Assembly: GCA_036652795.1 (NCBI GenBank)
Contig: JAVVVD010000011.1
Span: forward strand, 1 to 41,126
Direction of reading: 5' to 3'
Length of the DNA stretch: 41,126 nt
Origin: JAVVVD01 sp036652795
Lineage (GTDB): Bacteria > Bacillota > Clostridia > Christensenellales > CAG-138
Below are positions 7,630 to 16,672 of this stretch, piece by piece; the stretch's first letter is position 1; the number at the start of each line of letters is the position of its first letter. A program made the translations under genes and the position numbers. A model generated the notes under the pieces. That model was given only the letters and a program-made list of their open reading frames with translations, made no database searches and had not been told where the DNA came from.

Positions 7630-8835
7630 TTAAGCCAATACCGTCATTGCCAGTGCGCCATATATATTAAGCATTATGCCCAGCATTGCTATTAGTCGCT
7701 CATATCGTTTCATCTGCCAGCCCCCTGCAAGCATATATGCAAGTGCCAGAGGTATAAGATCCACAGTATAGCGTGCGCCAAACTGCCAGCCACCAAACGT
7801 CTTATGCGCACACAGCAGCAGCAGCTCCAGAAGCATTGATGCAAGTAACACAACGCGCAGCATATCCATCCGGCGGTGGCGTATATCGGCTATCATCCGC
7901 ACAAACAACAGCAGGAATATCGGATTTGCTATATAGAACATAAACCCATCAAAAAGCGGATACGAAAGCCGCGCGCCTTGCACAAATTTTATAGGGCGCA
8001 GAAATATATTGTAAAGGTTTTGCGGGATGTACCCCAGCCAAAATTGTCCATGCTGGGCATCTGTAAATTCAGGCAGATAGTTGTGTCCAAATTCCAGTAC
8101 ATTTCCAAAGCGCGCATAATTATACCACATGTATGCGCCTGCTATAAGTGCCGGCAATACCAAGCATCTAACTTGCTTTGCCATTGCGTGCCAAAATGAC
8201 ACGCCCGCTCGTCTGTCACGCAGATAGAACGCCGCACACAGCGGTATAAACGCCACCGCCGAAAATGGACGGCAGCCCACCGCCAGCGCCACAAGCGCAT
8301 ACGCCGTAATTCGCTTGTCGCGCTGCGCCGCCACAAGCGCACCGCACAATAGCAGCATGTTCAACGCTTGCGCCTGAAACCACACGCCGCCGTCTGTGCT
8401 CATCCACATCATATTGCTGCCCCACACCACAAACAGCGCGGTAAACGCCGCCATACGCGGCAAGGTATGCGCCCTGCGCAGCGCAATATAGCACAGCGTG
8501 GATGTTGCAAGCGCATACAGCATCATTACCAGATTATTTGGTGTATTCGCTCCAAATATCAGCGTTAGTGGCAGCATCACAACAGATGGTAGCGGCGGAA
8601 ACGAAACATAGTATTGCGCGCCATACACGGCTAGTTCCAGCCATGGATAGTTTTCCGGTAAGTGAAGCATACCTGAGCGCCACGCCATCGCTTGAAGGGT
8701 ATAGCTGTCCCATGCGGAATGCGCAAGCAGTCTCCCGCCAAGCAGATCCTGAATCAGCAGATAGCCGCATACCATTATCAACAGCATTATGGGAAGCTCC
8801 CATTCGATGCCACTTTTTTTCGCTTTATTTTCCAT
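7630..8835 (-). CDS. Polytopic membrane protein, GT-C glycosyltransferase-like
   Basis: The 401-aa protein has about ten hydrophobic segments. After the first helix comes a stretch with AHSAWDSYTLQAMAWRSG and the loop YPWLELAVYGAQYYVSFPP, which resembles the extracytoplasmic acceptor loop of GT-C (lipid-linked sugar) transferases. A late GARYTVDLIPL segment also fits that group. I infer a glycosyltransferase at the membrane; the substrate is unknown. The start chosen is the ATG at 8835. The TTG at 8871 would add 12 residues but coincides with the -35 box of the promoter at 8843-8871. It is the first gene of the aro/glycosyltransferase operon, 55 nt before the cyclophilin. Confidence 0.65.
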   Translation of the reverse strand: MENKAKKSGIEWELPIMLLIMVCGYLLIQDLLGGRLLAHSAWDSYTLQAMAWRSGMLHLPENYPWLELAVYGAQYYVSFPPLPSVVMLPLTLIFGANTPNNLVMMLYALATSTLCYIALRRAHTLPRMAAFTALFVVWGSNMMWMSTDGGVWFQAQALNMLLLCGALVAAQRDKRITAYALVALAVGCRPFSAVAFIPLCAAFYLRDRRAGVSFWHAMAKQVRCLVLPALIAGAYMWYNYARFGNVLEFGHNYLPEFTDAQHGQFWLGYIPQNLYNIFLRPIKFVQGARLSYPLFDGFMFYIANPIFLLLFVRMIADIRHRRMDMLRVVLLASMLLELLLLCAHKTFGGWQFGARYTVDLIPLALAYMLAGGWQMKRYERLIAMLGIMLNIYGALAMTVLA

Positions 8836-8842
8836 ATCTATA

Positions 8843-8871
8843 ATAATACAATCGTTTTGCGTATTTGGCAA
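8843..8871 (-). promoter_or_regulatory. Sigma-A promoter, possibly leaderless
   Basis: The minus strand has TTGCCA (8871-8866), a 17-bp spacer and TATTAT (8848-8843). Only 7 nt separate the -10 box from the ATG at 8835, so the transcript would start at or next to the start codon. No ribosome site is visible. It probably drives the GT-C, cyclophilin and aro operon. Confidence 0.55.
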
Positions 8872-8933
8872 AGCAAAAAGGGCGTTTATCCCGTTTTTTT
8901 TCGTCAGCGCCCGGCCTTGATTATAACTCTTAT

Positions 8934-8962
8934 TTTACAACATATCTCTATTATGCTAAAAT
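8934..8962 (+). promoter_or_regulatory. Sigma-A promoter with extended -10
   Basis: TTTACA (8934-8939), a 17-bp spacer and TAAAAT (8957-8962) are preceded by TGC, giving the extended -10 TGCTAAAAT. It sits 36 nt upstream of the amidohydrolase start and diverges from the promoter at 8843-8871. Confidence 0.65.
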
Positions 8963-8998
8963 CATATGAAAATGCAAAAAATGAATCGAGGTTCTACC

Positions 8999-10405
8999 AT
9001 GCTAGATATGCTTCTTGCAAACGGAATTATTATCACTGTTGATGCAAATCACACTATATACGAACGTGGCTATGTTGGCATTGAGGGTGATCGCATCGCT
9101 TGCCTTGGCCCTATGAATGATAACCTTCCGCCCGCCATTAAAACCATAGATCTCAATGGTCACCCTGTGCTTCCCGGCCTTATCGACGGCCACGGTCATG
9201 CCGGGCATTGCCTTACCAAGGTACTTTCCGAGCATAACGGTGATGTTTGGGAGGAAGCCGTAGAAAGCGTCTATTATCGCTACAGCGATGAGGATTTCTG
9301 GTACACCGAAGGTGCGCTTGCCGCAGCGGAACGCATAAAATTTGGCGTTACCACCGGTGTTTCAATGGTTGGCAATACGCCGCGCATAGACCGCATAGAG
9401 CCTACTGGCGCAAGCCTTGAGGGTGCTGCAAGCGTTGGCATACGCCAGCTTACAGGTATAGGCGCCGCCAACGGTCCATGGCCCAAGATCGCCCGCTCAT
9501 ACAATGCGGACGGCAGCTTTAAAGAGTATAGTGTAACACCCGATATGGCGTATGCTACAACCGAGGCTACGCTTAAGGCGTTTAATGGCCGGCATCCGCG
9601 CCAAACCTGCATTGTAGCCCCCGGGCGTATGGGTATGCGCCAATGGGAAAGCGTTGAGGATAACATTGCGCACAACCGTGACATGCTGCACCTTGCGCAG
9701 AAATACAACGTACCCCTTCATACCCATGCCTACGGTAACGATGTGCAATTCCTGCACGATCATACCCCGGAGGTTCTGCGCGCTACCATTTCGCTTACAC
9801 ACAGCACCGGCTATAGCGAATCAGAGCTGAATATTTTGGCCGCCTCAAATGCATATGTATTCCACGGTCCTACCACACACGCGCATATCATGCGCAGATG
9901 CCCTGTTGTAGAGATGCTGGATAAGGGTATAAAGGTTGCAATAATCACCGATGGTGCAGCACCTGACCGCAGTTATGACCTGTGGCGCGATATGAAGAAT
10001 ACCCAACTTTTACAGAGGGCATATCTGCATGATTCCAAAGTGTTACCCTGTGGCAAGGTGCTCGAGATGGTTACAATCGAGCCTGCAAGGGCATTGGGGT
10101 TGGATCACCTAGTCGGCTCTATAGAGCCTGGTAAAAAAGCTGACCTTATCACCATAAACATCGATCAACCACACCTCGCCCCGTTTAGCGGAATGCCGGT
10201 TCAGCGCCTTGTGCTCTATGCCATGGGACAAGATGTGGAGCGCGTTATTGTGGATGGCGTTGTTGTGATGGAGGATCGCCGCCTTACCCAAATCGATGAA
10301 ACAGCTTTGCTCGCCCACACGCAGCAGGTGTTTGACAGGATGATTCAGCGCCTTGGCCGAAGCGATCTAACGCAAAATCCATGCCTGTATGATCTGCGCC
10401 AATAA
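8999..10405 (+). CDS. Amidohydrolase, chlorohydrolase/deaminase (AtzA/TrzA-like) type
   Basis: The 468-aa protein is a metal-dependent amidohydrolase. Visible parts are the N-terminal beta-sandwich (LANGIIITVD...RIACLG), the first metal motif GHGH (H65, H67), a second histidine block HTHAYGND, a third at LTHSTGY, the aspartate in ITDGAA, and the C-terminal sandwich VGSIEPGKKADLITI followed by VERVIVDGVVV. Such enzymes hydrolyse C-N or C-Cl bonds on purines, triazines or related amides; the substrate is not deducible. The usual HxxE in the second block is HTHAYGN, so the glutamate is not evident. The start is ATG 8999 with GAGG 7 nt upstream; earlier in-frame ATGs lack a site. It is a single-gene unit, convergent with the YtcJ-type gene. 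Confidence 0.85.
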   Translation: MLDMLLANGIIITVDANHTIYERGYVGIEGDRIACLGPMNDNLPPAIKTIDLNGHPVLPGLIDGHGHAGHCLTKVLSEHNGDVWEEAVESVYYRYSDEDFWYTEGALAAAERIKFGVTTGVSMVGNTPRIDRIEPTGASLEGAASVGIRQLTGIGAANGPWPKIARSYNADGSFKEYSVTPDMAYATTEATLKAFNGRHPRQTCIVAPGRMGMRQWESVEDNIAHNRDMLHLAQKYNVPLHTHAYGNDVQFLHDHTPEVLRATISLTHSTGYSESELNILAASNAYVFHGPTTHAHIMRRCPVVEMLDKGIKVAIITDGAAPDRSYDLWRDMKNTQLLQRAYLHDSKVLPCGKVLEMVTIEPARALGLDHLVGSIEPGKKADLITINIDQPHLAPFSGMPVQRLVLYAMGQDVERVIVDGVVVMEDRRLTQIDETALLAHTQQVFDRMIQRLGRSDLTQNPCLYDLRQ

Positions 10406-10459
10406 TTCTGTATTAATGATGCGTAATGTGTTGAAAATGCTTTTCTTATTACAACTTAT

Positions 10460-10488
10460 AAGGGGCTGCTCGTTTAGAGCAACCCCTT
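10460..10488. terminator. Bidirectional terminator between convergent genes
   Basis: AAGGGG...CCCCTT forms a 12-bp hairpin with loop GTTTA. It has one C-A mismatch on the plus strand, which becomes a G-U wobble on the minus strand. It lies between two convergent amidohydrolase genes. U tracts are weak on both sides. Confidence 0.65.
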
Positions 10489-10507
10489 CGTTTATTCGCA
10501 TATGCAC

Positions 10508-12166
10508 TCAGTCATTTCCCTGCCTGTATACTATCTCTCCATCCACCATCGTGAGCGAAACCGTTATGTCCTTTAGCTGCTCATCTGTCAGGCTTCCAAT
10601 ATCCTGGTTTAATAGCACCAAATCCGCAAGCATTCCTGGTTCTAATGTACCCTTCATCTTCTCTTCAAACGTCATATAGGCGCCGCCCTGCGTCATGGCG
10701 CGAAGTGCCTCTGCAACGGTAATGCTCTCATCTTTTCCAAGGCTGTATCCGCGCATACCTTTGCGTACAACGGCGGCATAAAGTCCCCAGAATGGGTTAT
10801 GATGAGCAGACGGCATATCCGTACCCATTGCCACGGTTACTCCAGCATCAATGCAGGAGCGCAGTGGCAGGAACTCACGCTGTTTATCAAGCGGCAACAG
10901 CTTTTCATAGCCATCCGCCTCATTGTAGATAAATGCCGGCTGCGCAGCCATCACCATGCCGGCCTCCGCCATCTTTTTCATACTGTCTGCCTGAGGATAG
11001 TAGCAATGCACCAATTGATGCCTGCGATCCGCGGGGTTAGCCTTATACGCCGCATATATCGCATCCACCGCCTTTTGTATTGCAACATCGCCCATCACGT
11101 GTATGCCCACACCCCAGCCGTTATCGTGTGCTTGCTTTATCCAGCCATCCAGCTTTTCAAGCGGCAGGCGCAGCGGAAATGGCTTTATCTCGGTATCCCC
11201 AAGGTAATTCCATGTGCGCAAGCTGGTCTTAGACAGCAGCCCACCATCGATTGCCATCTTAAGGCTGCCTATGCGCAGCCATGCATCGCCAAAGCCGCTG
11301 TACAATCCAAGCTCCTCAATCAGGCGCTCTGAGTAATCCGAATCCTCATTTATGGCAAAGCCATGCCAGCATGGCATCAGATTTACGCGCACCTTTAACA
11401 CGCCTTCATCGCGCAACCGCTGATATGCGCGTATCATACTCGGCGTAACGCCAGGTTCAACAACGCTGGTAATGCCATAGCTCAGATAATCCTTCATTGA
11501 GCGCGTTATTGCCCCGCGAATTCGTTCACCTGCGCCAAACTTATCATCTCCAAATGCGCTTGGCATCACATCTCGCACAAGCTGCTTGGCAGAGCGAAAC
11601 AGCAATCCGTTAGGTTCGCCAGAAGCATCTCTACCAATTTCGCCGCCAGAAGGATCAGGGGTGTTGCGGTCTATCCCAGCCAGCTTCAGCGCAACGCTGT
11701 TTGCACAGCAGGTGGAGAATATACGCTCCAGCACCACCGGGTTATTTGGCGAATACGGATCAAGGTCATGCCTTGTTGGCATACGTCCCTCAATAAATTG
11801 CGATTCTGCCCAGCCGCCGCCTTGCAGCCATGCGCCTAATGGCATAGTTGAAACGCGCCTGCCTATCTCCTCTGCAAGCGATACGATGCTAGTATAGCCG
11901 AATGTGATAATCCCCTCCATAAGCATCCCCGCCTCCCACATGTGGTTGTGTGAGTCGTTTATGCCCGGGATCACAGAGCGGCCACCGGCATCGATTATTA
12001 TCGTATCCGGCCCGGCAAGCGACAGCAGCTCTTTGCTCTCCCCCGTGGCAAGGATGTGATTCCCCGCAACAGCCACAGCCTGAGCTATCGAATCTCTGCG
12101 ATCCACCGTATGAACTGTGGCATTGTGAATTATCAATGTTGGTATCTGTAAATTATCTGTGCGCAA
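10508..12166 (-). CDS. YtcJ-type metal-dependent amidohydrolase
   Basis: The 552-aa protein belongs to the amidohydrolase-3/YtcJ family (relatives include N-substituted formamide deformylase). It has the HNH metal motif at 73-75 (DSHNHM), the family segments WLQGGGWAES, GEIGRDASGEPNGLL and KMAIDGGLLSKTS, further histidines in GIHVMGD and LVHCYYP, the aspartate in MGTDMPSAHHNP, and a closing GTLEPGMLADLVLL. The substrate is unknown. The start is TTG with AGGAGG 8 nt upstream. It is the last gene of the peptide-importer operon, 76 nt after the DppF-like gene, which suggests it processes an imported amide or N-acyl compound. No signal peptide is seen, so it acts in the cytosol. Confidence 0.88.
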   Translation of the reverse strand: MRTDNLQIPTLIIHNATVHTVDRRDSIAQAVAVAGNHILATGESKELLSLAGPDTIIIDAGGRSVIPGINDSHNHMWEAGMLMEGIITFGYTSIVSLAEEIGRRVSTMPLGAWLQGGGWAESQFIEGRMPTRHDLDPYSPNNPVVLERIFSTCCANSVALKLAGIDRNTPDPSGGEIGRDASGEPNGLLFRSAKQLVRDVMPSAFGDDKFGAGERIRGAITRSMKDYLSYGITSVVEPGVTPSMIRAYQRLRDEGVLKVRVNLMPCWHGFAINEDSDYSERLIEELGLYSGFGDAWLRIGSLKMAIDGGLLSKTSLRTWNYLGDTEIKPFPLRLPLEKLDGWIKQAHDNGWGVGIHVMGDVAIQKAVDAIYAAYKANPADRRHQLVHCYYPQADSMKKMAEAGMVMAAQPAFIYNEADGYEKLLPLDKQREFLPLRSCIDAGVTVAMGTDMPSAHHNPFWGLYAAVVRKGMRGYSLGKDESITVAEALRAMTQGGAYMTFEEKMKGTLEPGMLADLVLLNQDIGSLTDEQLKDITVSLTMVDGEIVYRQGND

Positions 12167-12194
12167 TAGAGCACCCTCCTTTTTTATTCACACA

Positions 12195-12220
12195 ATAGGC
12201 GCTGATTCTACAGCGCCTAT
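12195..12220 (-). other. Intercistronic hairpin
   Basis: A perfect 10-bp stem (ATAGGCGCTG/CAGCGCCTAT) with a 6-nt loop lies between the DppF-like and YtcJ-type genes. On the minus strand it is not followed by a U tract, so partial attenuation or RNA protection is more likely than full termination. Confidence 0.6.
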
Positions 12221-12242
12221 CACGTATTTTTATATCGATGTT

Positions 12243-13247
12243 TTATTCGCCTTTATACAGCGTGCAAGCCACAAAATGACCCGGTTCAACCTCCCGTGAT
12301 TGTGGAGTTTCCTCCAGGCAGCATGGCTGTGCATACTTGCAGCGGTTATAGAACGAGCAGCCCTTTGGCAGATTTAGTACAGTGGGCATCTCGGCCTCCG
12401 GGATCTCATACTTTGAAAGATTGCCACCCGTAAGCTTTGGCACAACCGACAACAACAGTTTTGTATAAGGATGGCATGGATTATCAAACACCTGATCTCG
12501 CGTCCCCATTTCGACTATACGGCCAAGATACATCACGCCCAGGCGATTGCTTATATGGCGTACAACCGAAAGATCATGCGCAATGAACAGATACGAGAGA
12601 TTCATCTCGCTCTTAAGATCCATCAGCAGGTTTAGTATCTGCGCCTGAATTGAAACATCCAGTGCCGACACCGGCTCATCCGCAATTATAAATTTTGGAT
12701 TTACCGCAAGCGCACGCGCAATGCCTATGCGCTGCCGCTGACCACCTGAAAACTGATGCGGATACCTTGTAGCCTGCTCTGGCCGTATGCCAACCCTGTT
12801 TAGCAGTGCAAACACCTTTTCTTCTGCTTCTGCATCGTCCTTAACAAGTTTATGAAGCATCATCGGCTCTTTGATGGCCTGCATAACCGTCATTCGTGGA
12901 TGCAGTGAAGCATATGGATCTTGGAAGATCATCTGCATCTGCCTGTGCAATCCGAAGCGCTCCTGCTTGCTCATCTCATTCACATTTTTTTCATCGAACC
13001 AGATATCTCCGGAGGTAGCATTTTGCAGACCCACTATAGTTCTTGCCGTAGTGGATTTTCCGCATCCGCTCTCGCCCACCAACCCGAATACCTCACCCTG
13101 CTCAATGGAGAAGCTAATCCCATTTACAGCTTTTACAATGCGATTTTGAAGCGTCAGCTTCCCATTTTTAAGCTTAATTTTGTCCAGAAAGCTCTTGCTT
13201 AGGTTAAACTCCTGGACGAGGTTTTCAACCCTTAGTATCTCACTCAT
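12243..13247 (-). CDS. Peptide-type ABC importer ATPase (DppF/OppF-like)
   Basis: The 334-aa cytosolic ATPase has Walker A GESGCGKST, the Q loop in QMIFQDPYASLHPRM, signature FSGGQRQRIGIARAL and Walker B FIIADEPVSALD. The C-terminal oligopeptide/dipeptide extension contains the cysteine-rich GCSFYNRCKYAQPC, seen in peptide and nickel importers and thought to carry an Fe-S cluster in some. It works with the preceding DppD-like ATPase, overlapping its stop by 4 nt. ATG start. Confidence 0.95.
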   Translation of the reverse strand: MSEILRVENLVQEFNLSKSFLDKIKLKNGKLTLQNRIVKAVNGISFSIEQGEVFGLVGESGCGKSTTARTIVGLQNATSGDIWFDEKNVNEMSKQERFGLHRQMQMIFQDPYASLHPRMTVMQAIKEPMMLHKLVKDDAEAEEKVFALLNRVGIRPEQATRYPHQFSGGQRQRIGIARALAVNPKFIIADEPVSALDVSIQAQILNLLMDLKSEMNLSYLFIAHDLSVVRHISNRLGVMYLGRIVEMGTRDQVFDNPCHPYTKLLLSVVPKLTGGNLSKYEIPEAEMPTVLNLPKGCSFYNRCKYAQPCCLEETPQSREVEPGHFVACTLYKGE

Positions 13248-14236
13248 AGGGCTCCCTCCTTATCCTTTGCATAGAGATGGCACGCAACCTGCCTCCCCGG
13301 TTCAACGGTTATCATCTCCGGCTCGACCTCCATGCAGATATCCATACATTTGGAGCAGCGGGGTGCAAATTTACAACCCTTTGGCAGATCGAACATATTA
13401 GGCACCATGCCCGGTATTATCTCAAGATGCTCATCCTGCTTTATCGTTGTGTTGCTGGGTATCGAAGCAAGCAGACCCACCGTATACGGATGCAGCGGAT
13501 GTTCTATCAGCTGACGCGTAGGCGCCGCCTCCACGATGTGCCCGCAATACATCACGTTTACTCTATGCGTAACCTCTGAAACCACCGCAAGGTCATGGGT
13601 GATCAGCATCAGCGCGCAGCCCTTTTCGGCCACTAGCCGCTTCATAAGCATCAGCACCTGCGCCTGTATTGTCACATCCAGCGCCGTAGTGGGTTCATCC
13701 GCAATGATAAGCTTGGGGTTGCCCGCAAGCGCAATCGCGATTACAACACGTTGGCGCATACCGCCGGAAAACTGGTGTGGGTAGCACTTGAGACGTTCCT
13801 CGGCGTTGGGTATGCCCACCTCTTTTAGCAGTTCAATGCAGCGCTGGCGGCACTGTGCTTTCGTTATTCCATGCTGATGCAGCTTGAGCACCTCAGCTAT
13901 CTGACGTTCGATTGTGTACACAGGGTTAAGCGACGTCATTGGATCCTGAAATACCATTGTTACCTGGTCGCCACGGATTCGGTTCATCTCGTTTTCAGTT
14001 TTTTTGGTGAGATCCATGCCGCTAAAGAATATCTTATCGGCCTTCACCTCTCCCGGTTCGTCCACCAATCCTATTATAGAAAAGCCGGTTACACTTTTGC
14101 CGCCGCCGGATTCACCCACAACACCAAGTATCTCGCCTTCTTCCATCGAAAAACTGATGTGATCCACCGCTTTGACCACACCTTTAAAGGTGTGGAAGTA
14201 AGTGGTGAGGTTTTCTACTTCCAATATTTTAGCCAT
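13244..14236 (-). CDS. Peptide-type ABC importer ATPase (DppD/OppD-like)
   Basis: The 330-aa ATPase has Walker A GESGGGKS, the Q loop in MVFQDPMTSLNPVY, signature FSGGMRQRVVIAIAL and Walker B LIIADEPTTALD. Its C-terminal extension GCKFAPRCSKCMDIC parallels the partner ATPase. Both ATPases keep all catalytic motifs, so the importer is probably a heterodimeric-ATPase type. It lies 13 nt after the DppC-like permease and overlaps the next gene by 4 nt. Confidence 0.95.
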   Translation of the reverse strand: MAKILEVENLTTYFHTFKGVVKAVDHISFSMEEGEILGVVGESGGGKSVTGFSIIGLVDEPGEVKADKIFFSGMDLTKKTENEMNRIRGDQVTMVFQDPMTSLNPVYTIERQIAEVLKLHQHGITKAQCRQRCIELLKEVGIPNAEERLKCYPHQFSGGMRQRVVIAIALAGNPKLIIADEPTTALDVTIQAQVLMLMKRLVAEKGCALMLITHDLAVVSEVTHRVNVMYCGHIVEAAPTRQLIEHPLHPYTVGLLASIPSNTTIKQDEHLEIIPGMVPNMFDLPKGCKFAPRCSKCMDICMEVEPEMITVEPGRQVACHLYAKDKEGAL

Positions 14237-14249
14237 ATCTTCTCCCCCC

Positions 14250-15146
14250 CTACTTCAGCTTCGGATTGAGCTCATCCCGCAGGAAGTCGCCCAGCAGGTT
14301 TATGGCAAACACTATCAACACGATATACAGGCCCGGGAATACCGATACCCACCACATGCCGCCGAACATAACGTTGAATCCATCGCTGCATAGCATGCCC
14401 AGTGATGGTTCGGTTACCGGCACGCCCAGTCCCAGGAAGCTTAGCGTTGCCTCTATCAGGATAAAGTTACCTACTTGCATCGTTGCAAGCACTATTATCG
14501 AAGTAAGTACGTTGGGCAGGATGTATTTGAGGATTATCTTCCAATCAGGAAGACCCATAACACGTGCCGCATCAACATATTCCTTCTTACGCACCGAAAG
14601 CGTTTCGCCGCGCACTGTCCTTGCAAATTTCACCCAGCCGATTAAGGTTAGTGAAATCAGTATGTTTCCTATACCTCTTCCGAAAACACTCATCAGGAAC
14701 AGCGCTATAAGCATACTTGGGAACGATAGCTGTACATCTGCCAACCGCATTATAAAGCTGTCCAATTTACCGCCATAATAACCGGCCAACAGTCCAAGAA
14801 AAACACCCAAGGCGCTGCACAGTATAACACCTACGATACCTATGAACAGCGATGTACGGCTACCGTACACGATTGCGCTGAACATATCACGGCCCTGTTG
14901 ATCCGTGCCAAGGAAATACTTGGCATTTGATCCTTCTGCCGGCCATGGCGCAAGATAGGCGTTGTTTAGATCCAGCGACCCCAGCTTATACGGGTTCTGT
15001 ACGGTGAAAAGTGGGCCGAACACAGCCAGCAGCAATATCAGTATCAATATTATACTTGCTACAATCGCTACCTTAGAATGCTTATAGTTATCGTAAAACT
15101 GGGAGCTTTTCAGTTTGTCCCAGGATTTACTCATCGATTTGGACAT
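14250..15146 (-). CDS. Peptide-type ABC importer permease (DppC/OppC-like)
   Basis: The 298-aa inner-membrane permease has a cytosolic N-terminus, a first helix at about residues 28-50, the periplasmic block GTDQQGRDMFSAIVYGSRTS typical of OppC, and the EAA-type coupling loop YVDAARVMGLPDWKIILKYILPN. The C-terminus PSLGMLCSDG and LGDFLRDELNPK is characteristic. It pairs with the DppB-like permease 15 nt upstream. Confidence 0.95.
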   Translation of the reverse strand: MSKSMSKSWDKLKSSQFYDNYKHSKVAIVASIILILILLLAVFGPLFTVQNPYKLGSLDLNNAYLAPWPAEGSNAKYFLGTDQQGRDMFSAIVYGSRTSLFIGIVGVILCSALGVFLGLLAGYYGGKLDSFIMRLADVQLSFPSMLIALFLMSVFGRGIGNILISLTLIGWVKFARTVRGETLSVRKKEYVDAARVMGLPDWKIILKYILPNVLTSIIVLATMQVGNFILIEATLSFLGLGVPVTEPSLGMLCSDGFNVMFGGMWWVSVFPGLYIVLIVFAINLLGDFLRDELNPKLK

Positions 15147-15161
15147 ATTAAAAGCTCCTTT

Positions 15162-16130
15162 CTATTTACCCATATCCACGCGTGGATCTACCAGTGTATA
15201 CAGTATGTCAACCAGGAAGTTGATCACAATGAACATGCCTGCCACCAGCAGCAAATATGCTGAGATGATCGGGCGATCAAGGCTCCTGATTGCATCAAGC
15301 AGCATCTTGCCTATACCCGGCCATGCAAATATAGTTTCTGTAATTGTTGTAAACGCAATTAACTCACCTAGTTGCAGACCAAATATGGTAATAACAGGAA
15401 TCAACGTATTTTTGAGCGCATGTCCAAACAGTACACTGCGGGTTCCAACACCCTTTGAACGTGCAAACTTAACATAATCCTGCGTCATCTGCTCCTGCGT
15501 ACCGGCACGTACCAAACGGATGATGGTTGCTATATTGCCCATTGCCAACGTCAGTGATGGAAGTATGATATGTCTCCAACCATCCAGCGTTGCAAGGCTT
15601 GTAGTCATCCCAAATATCGTGCCCAACTCTCCCCTGCCTGAAACGGGGAGCCACCCCAGCACTATGCCGAATACATAGATCATTATCATGCCTATCCAAA
15701 ACGATGGCAATGATACGCCAAATACCGACCCCGCCATAGTAACCTTGTTGATCTTACGCTTTGGATATGCGCCGGCATATACGCCCAATGGTATTCCGAC
15801 TAAAATCGTAAGCAGCATCGTGACCACCACAATCTCAAGCGTAGCCGGAAGTTTTTCCATTATAACCGTTAGCGCCGACTGATTATAAAAATACGATTTG
15901 CCGAATTCTCCGCGCAGAATATTACCCAAATAGATCATATACTGTGCAGGTAAAGGCTTATCCAGCCCCAGTTCATGTGTAGCCTGTGCTATCTGCGCAT
16001 CCGATGCATTCTGTGGCAACAATAGATACACCGGGTTTCCGATGAAGTAGGTCATTGAAAATACCAAAATTGAAACCACAAACATGACCAGTATCATCTG
16101 TAAAAAGCGTTGCACAATGGTTTTTATCAT
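15162..16130 (-). CDS. Peptide-type ABC importer permease (DppB/OppB-like)
   Basis: The 322-aa permease starts MIKTIVQRFLQMILVM with the family's N-terminal helix and the segment RGEFGKSYFYNQ. It contains the coupling loop YVKFARSKGVGTRSVLFGHALKN and ends in FLVDILYTLVDPRV, as OppB/DppB proteins do. About six transmembrane helices are visible. The ATG has GAGGTG 8 nt upstream. It follows the VOC gene by 82 nt. Confidence 0.95.
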   Translation of the reverse strand: MIKTIVQRFLQMILVMFVVSILVFSMTYFIGNPVYLLLPQNASDAQIAQATHELGLDKPLPAQYMIYLGNILRGEFGKSYFYNQSALTVIMEKLPATLEIVVVTMLLTILVGIPLGVYAGAYPKRKINKVTMAGSVFGVSLPSFWIGMIMIYVFGIVLGWLPVSGRGELGTIFGMTTSLATLDGWRHIILPSLTLAMGNIATIIRLVRAGTQEQMTQDYVKFARSKGVGTRSVLFGHALKNTLIPVITIFGLQLGELIAFTTITETIFAWPGIGKMLLDAIRSLDRPIISAYLLLVAGMFIVINFLVDILYTLVDPRVDMGK

Positions 16131-16212
16131 GGGTGTTTCACCTCATTTTCATCCTCTGGCATACCATATCTCATTTGGTGTGCCGTTGTATGTTTTTTCA
16201 AATGTGCATTCA

Positions 16213-16623
16213 TTATTTGCAGTCGGGATAGAATATTTTGCGAATCTCAGGATCAAGAAATTCTTCAACCTCAAACTTATATCCTTCAGGTCCCACAAAC
16301 ATCATGGATTTAATGTTAAGCGACTCGCTATAATGCGGTGGCGAGTCAAACTGTATGCCGATGTTCTCCAGGCGATGCTGCATTTCTTCGAAGTGAAGTA
16401 TCACAAGGCTTGTAAGTACACCATCACGCGTTGTGGCCTTGCAGGCACCACGGCTGCGATCTACTGCGCCAATATATGCGCCGCCACAAACCTTATATAT
16501 CCTGCACCAACCCTGATCGCAAACAAGCGGTAAGCCCAGAGTATCGCTGAAAAAGTTGAATGCAGCAGTTAGATCATCAAAATACAAAAACTCTATTTTG
16601 CCATGAACATCCAGTGTTCCCAT
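16213..16623 (-). CDS. VOC (glyoxalase/bleomycin-resistance fold) protein
   Basis: The 136-aa protein has two halves like the vicinal-oxygen-chelate fold: IEFLYFDDLTAAFNFFSDTLGLPLV and a second half with ILHFEEMQHRLENIGIQFDSPPHY leading to FVGPEGYKFEVEEF. Possible metal residues are E11 or a nearby acid, H in ILHFEE, and E in the EVEE strand. Such proteins isomerise, cleave or just bind small molecules. Its place between the binding protein and the permeases suggests it acts on, or senses, the imported compound; this is inference. Start ATG with GGGAGG 8 nt upstream. Confidence 0.75.
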   Translation of the reverse strand: MGTLDVHGKIEFLYFDDLTAAFNFFSDTLGLPLVCDQGWCRIYKVCGGAYIGAVDRSRGACKATTRDGVLTSLVILHFEEMQHRLENIGIQFDSPPHYSESLNIKSMMFVGPEGYKFEVEEFLDPEIRKIFYPDCK

Positions 16624-16672
16624 TTATGTAGCCTCCCTTTTATCTATGGTAAGTATGTACAGATACGGCAGT

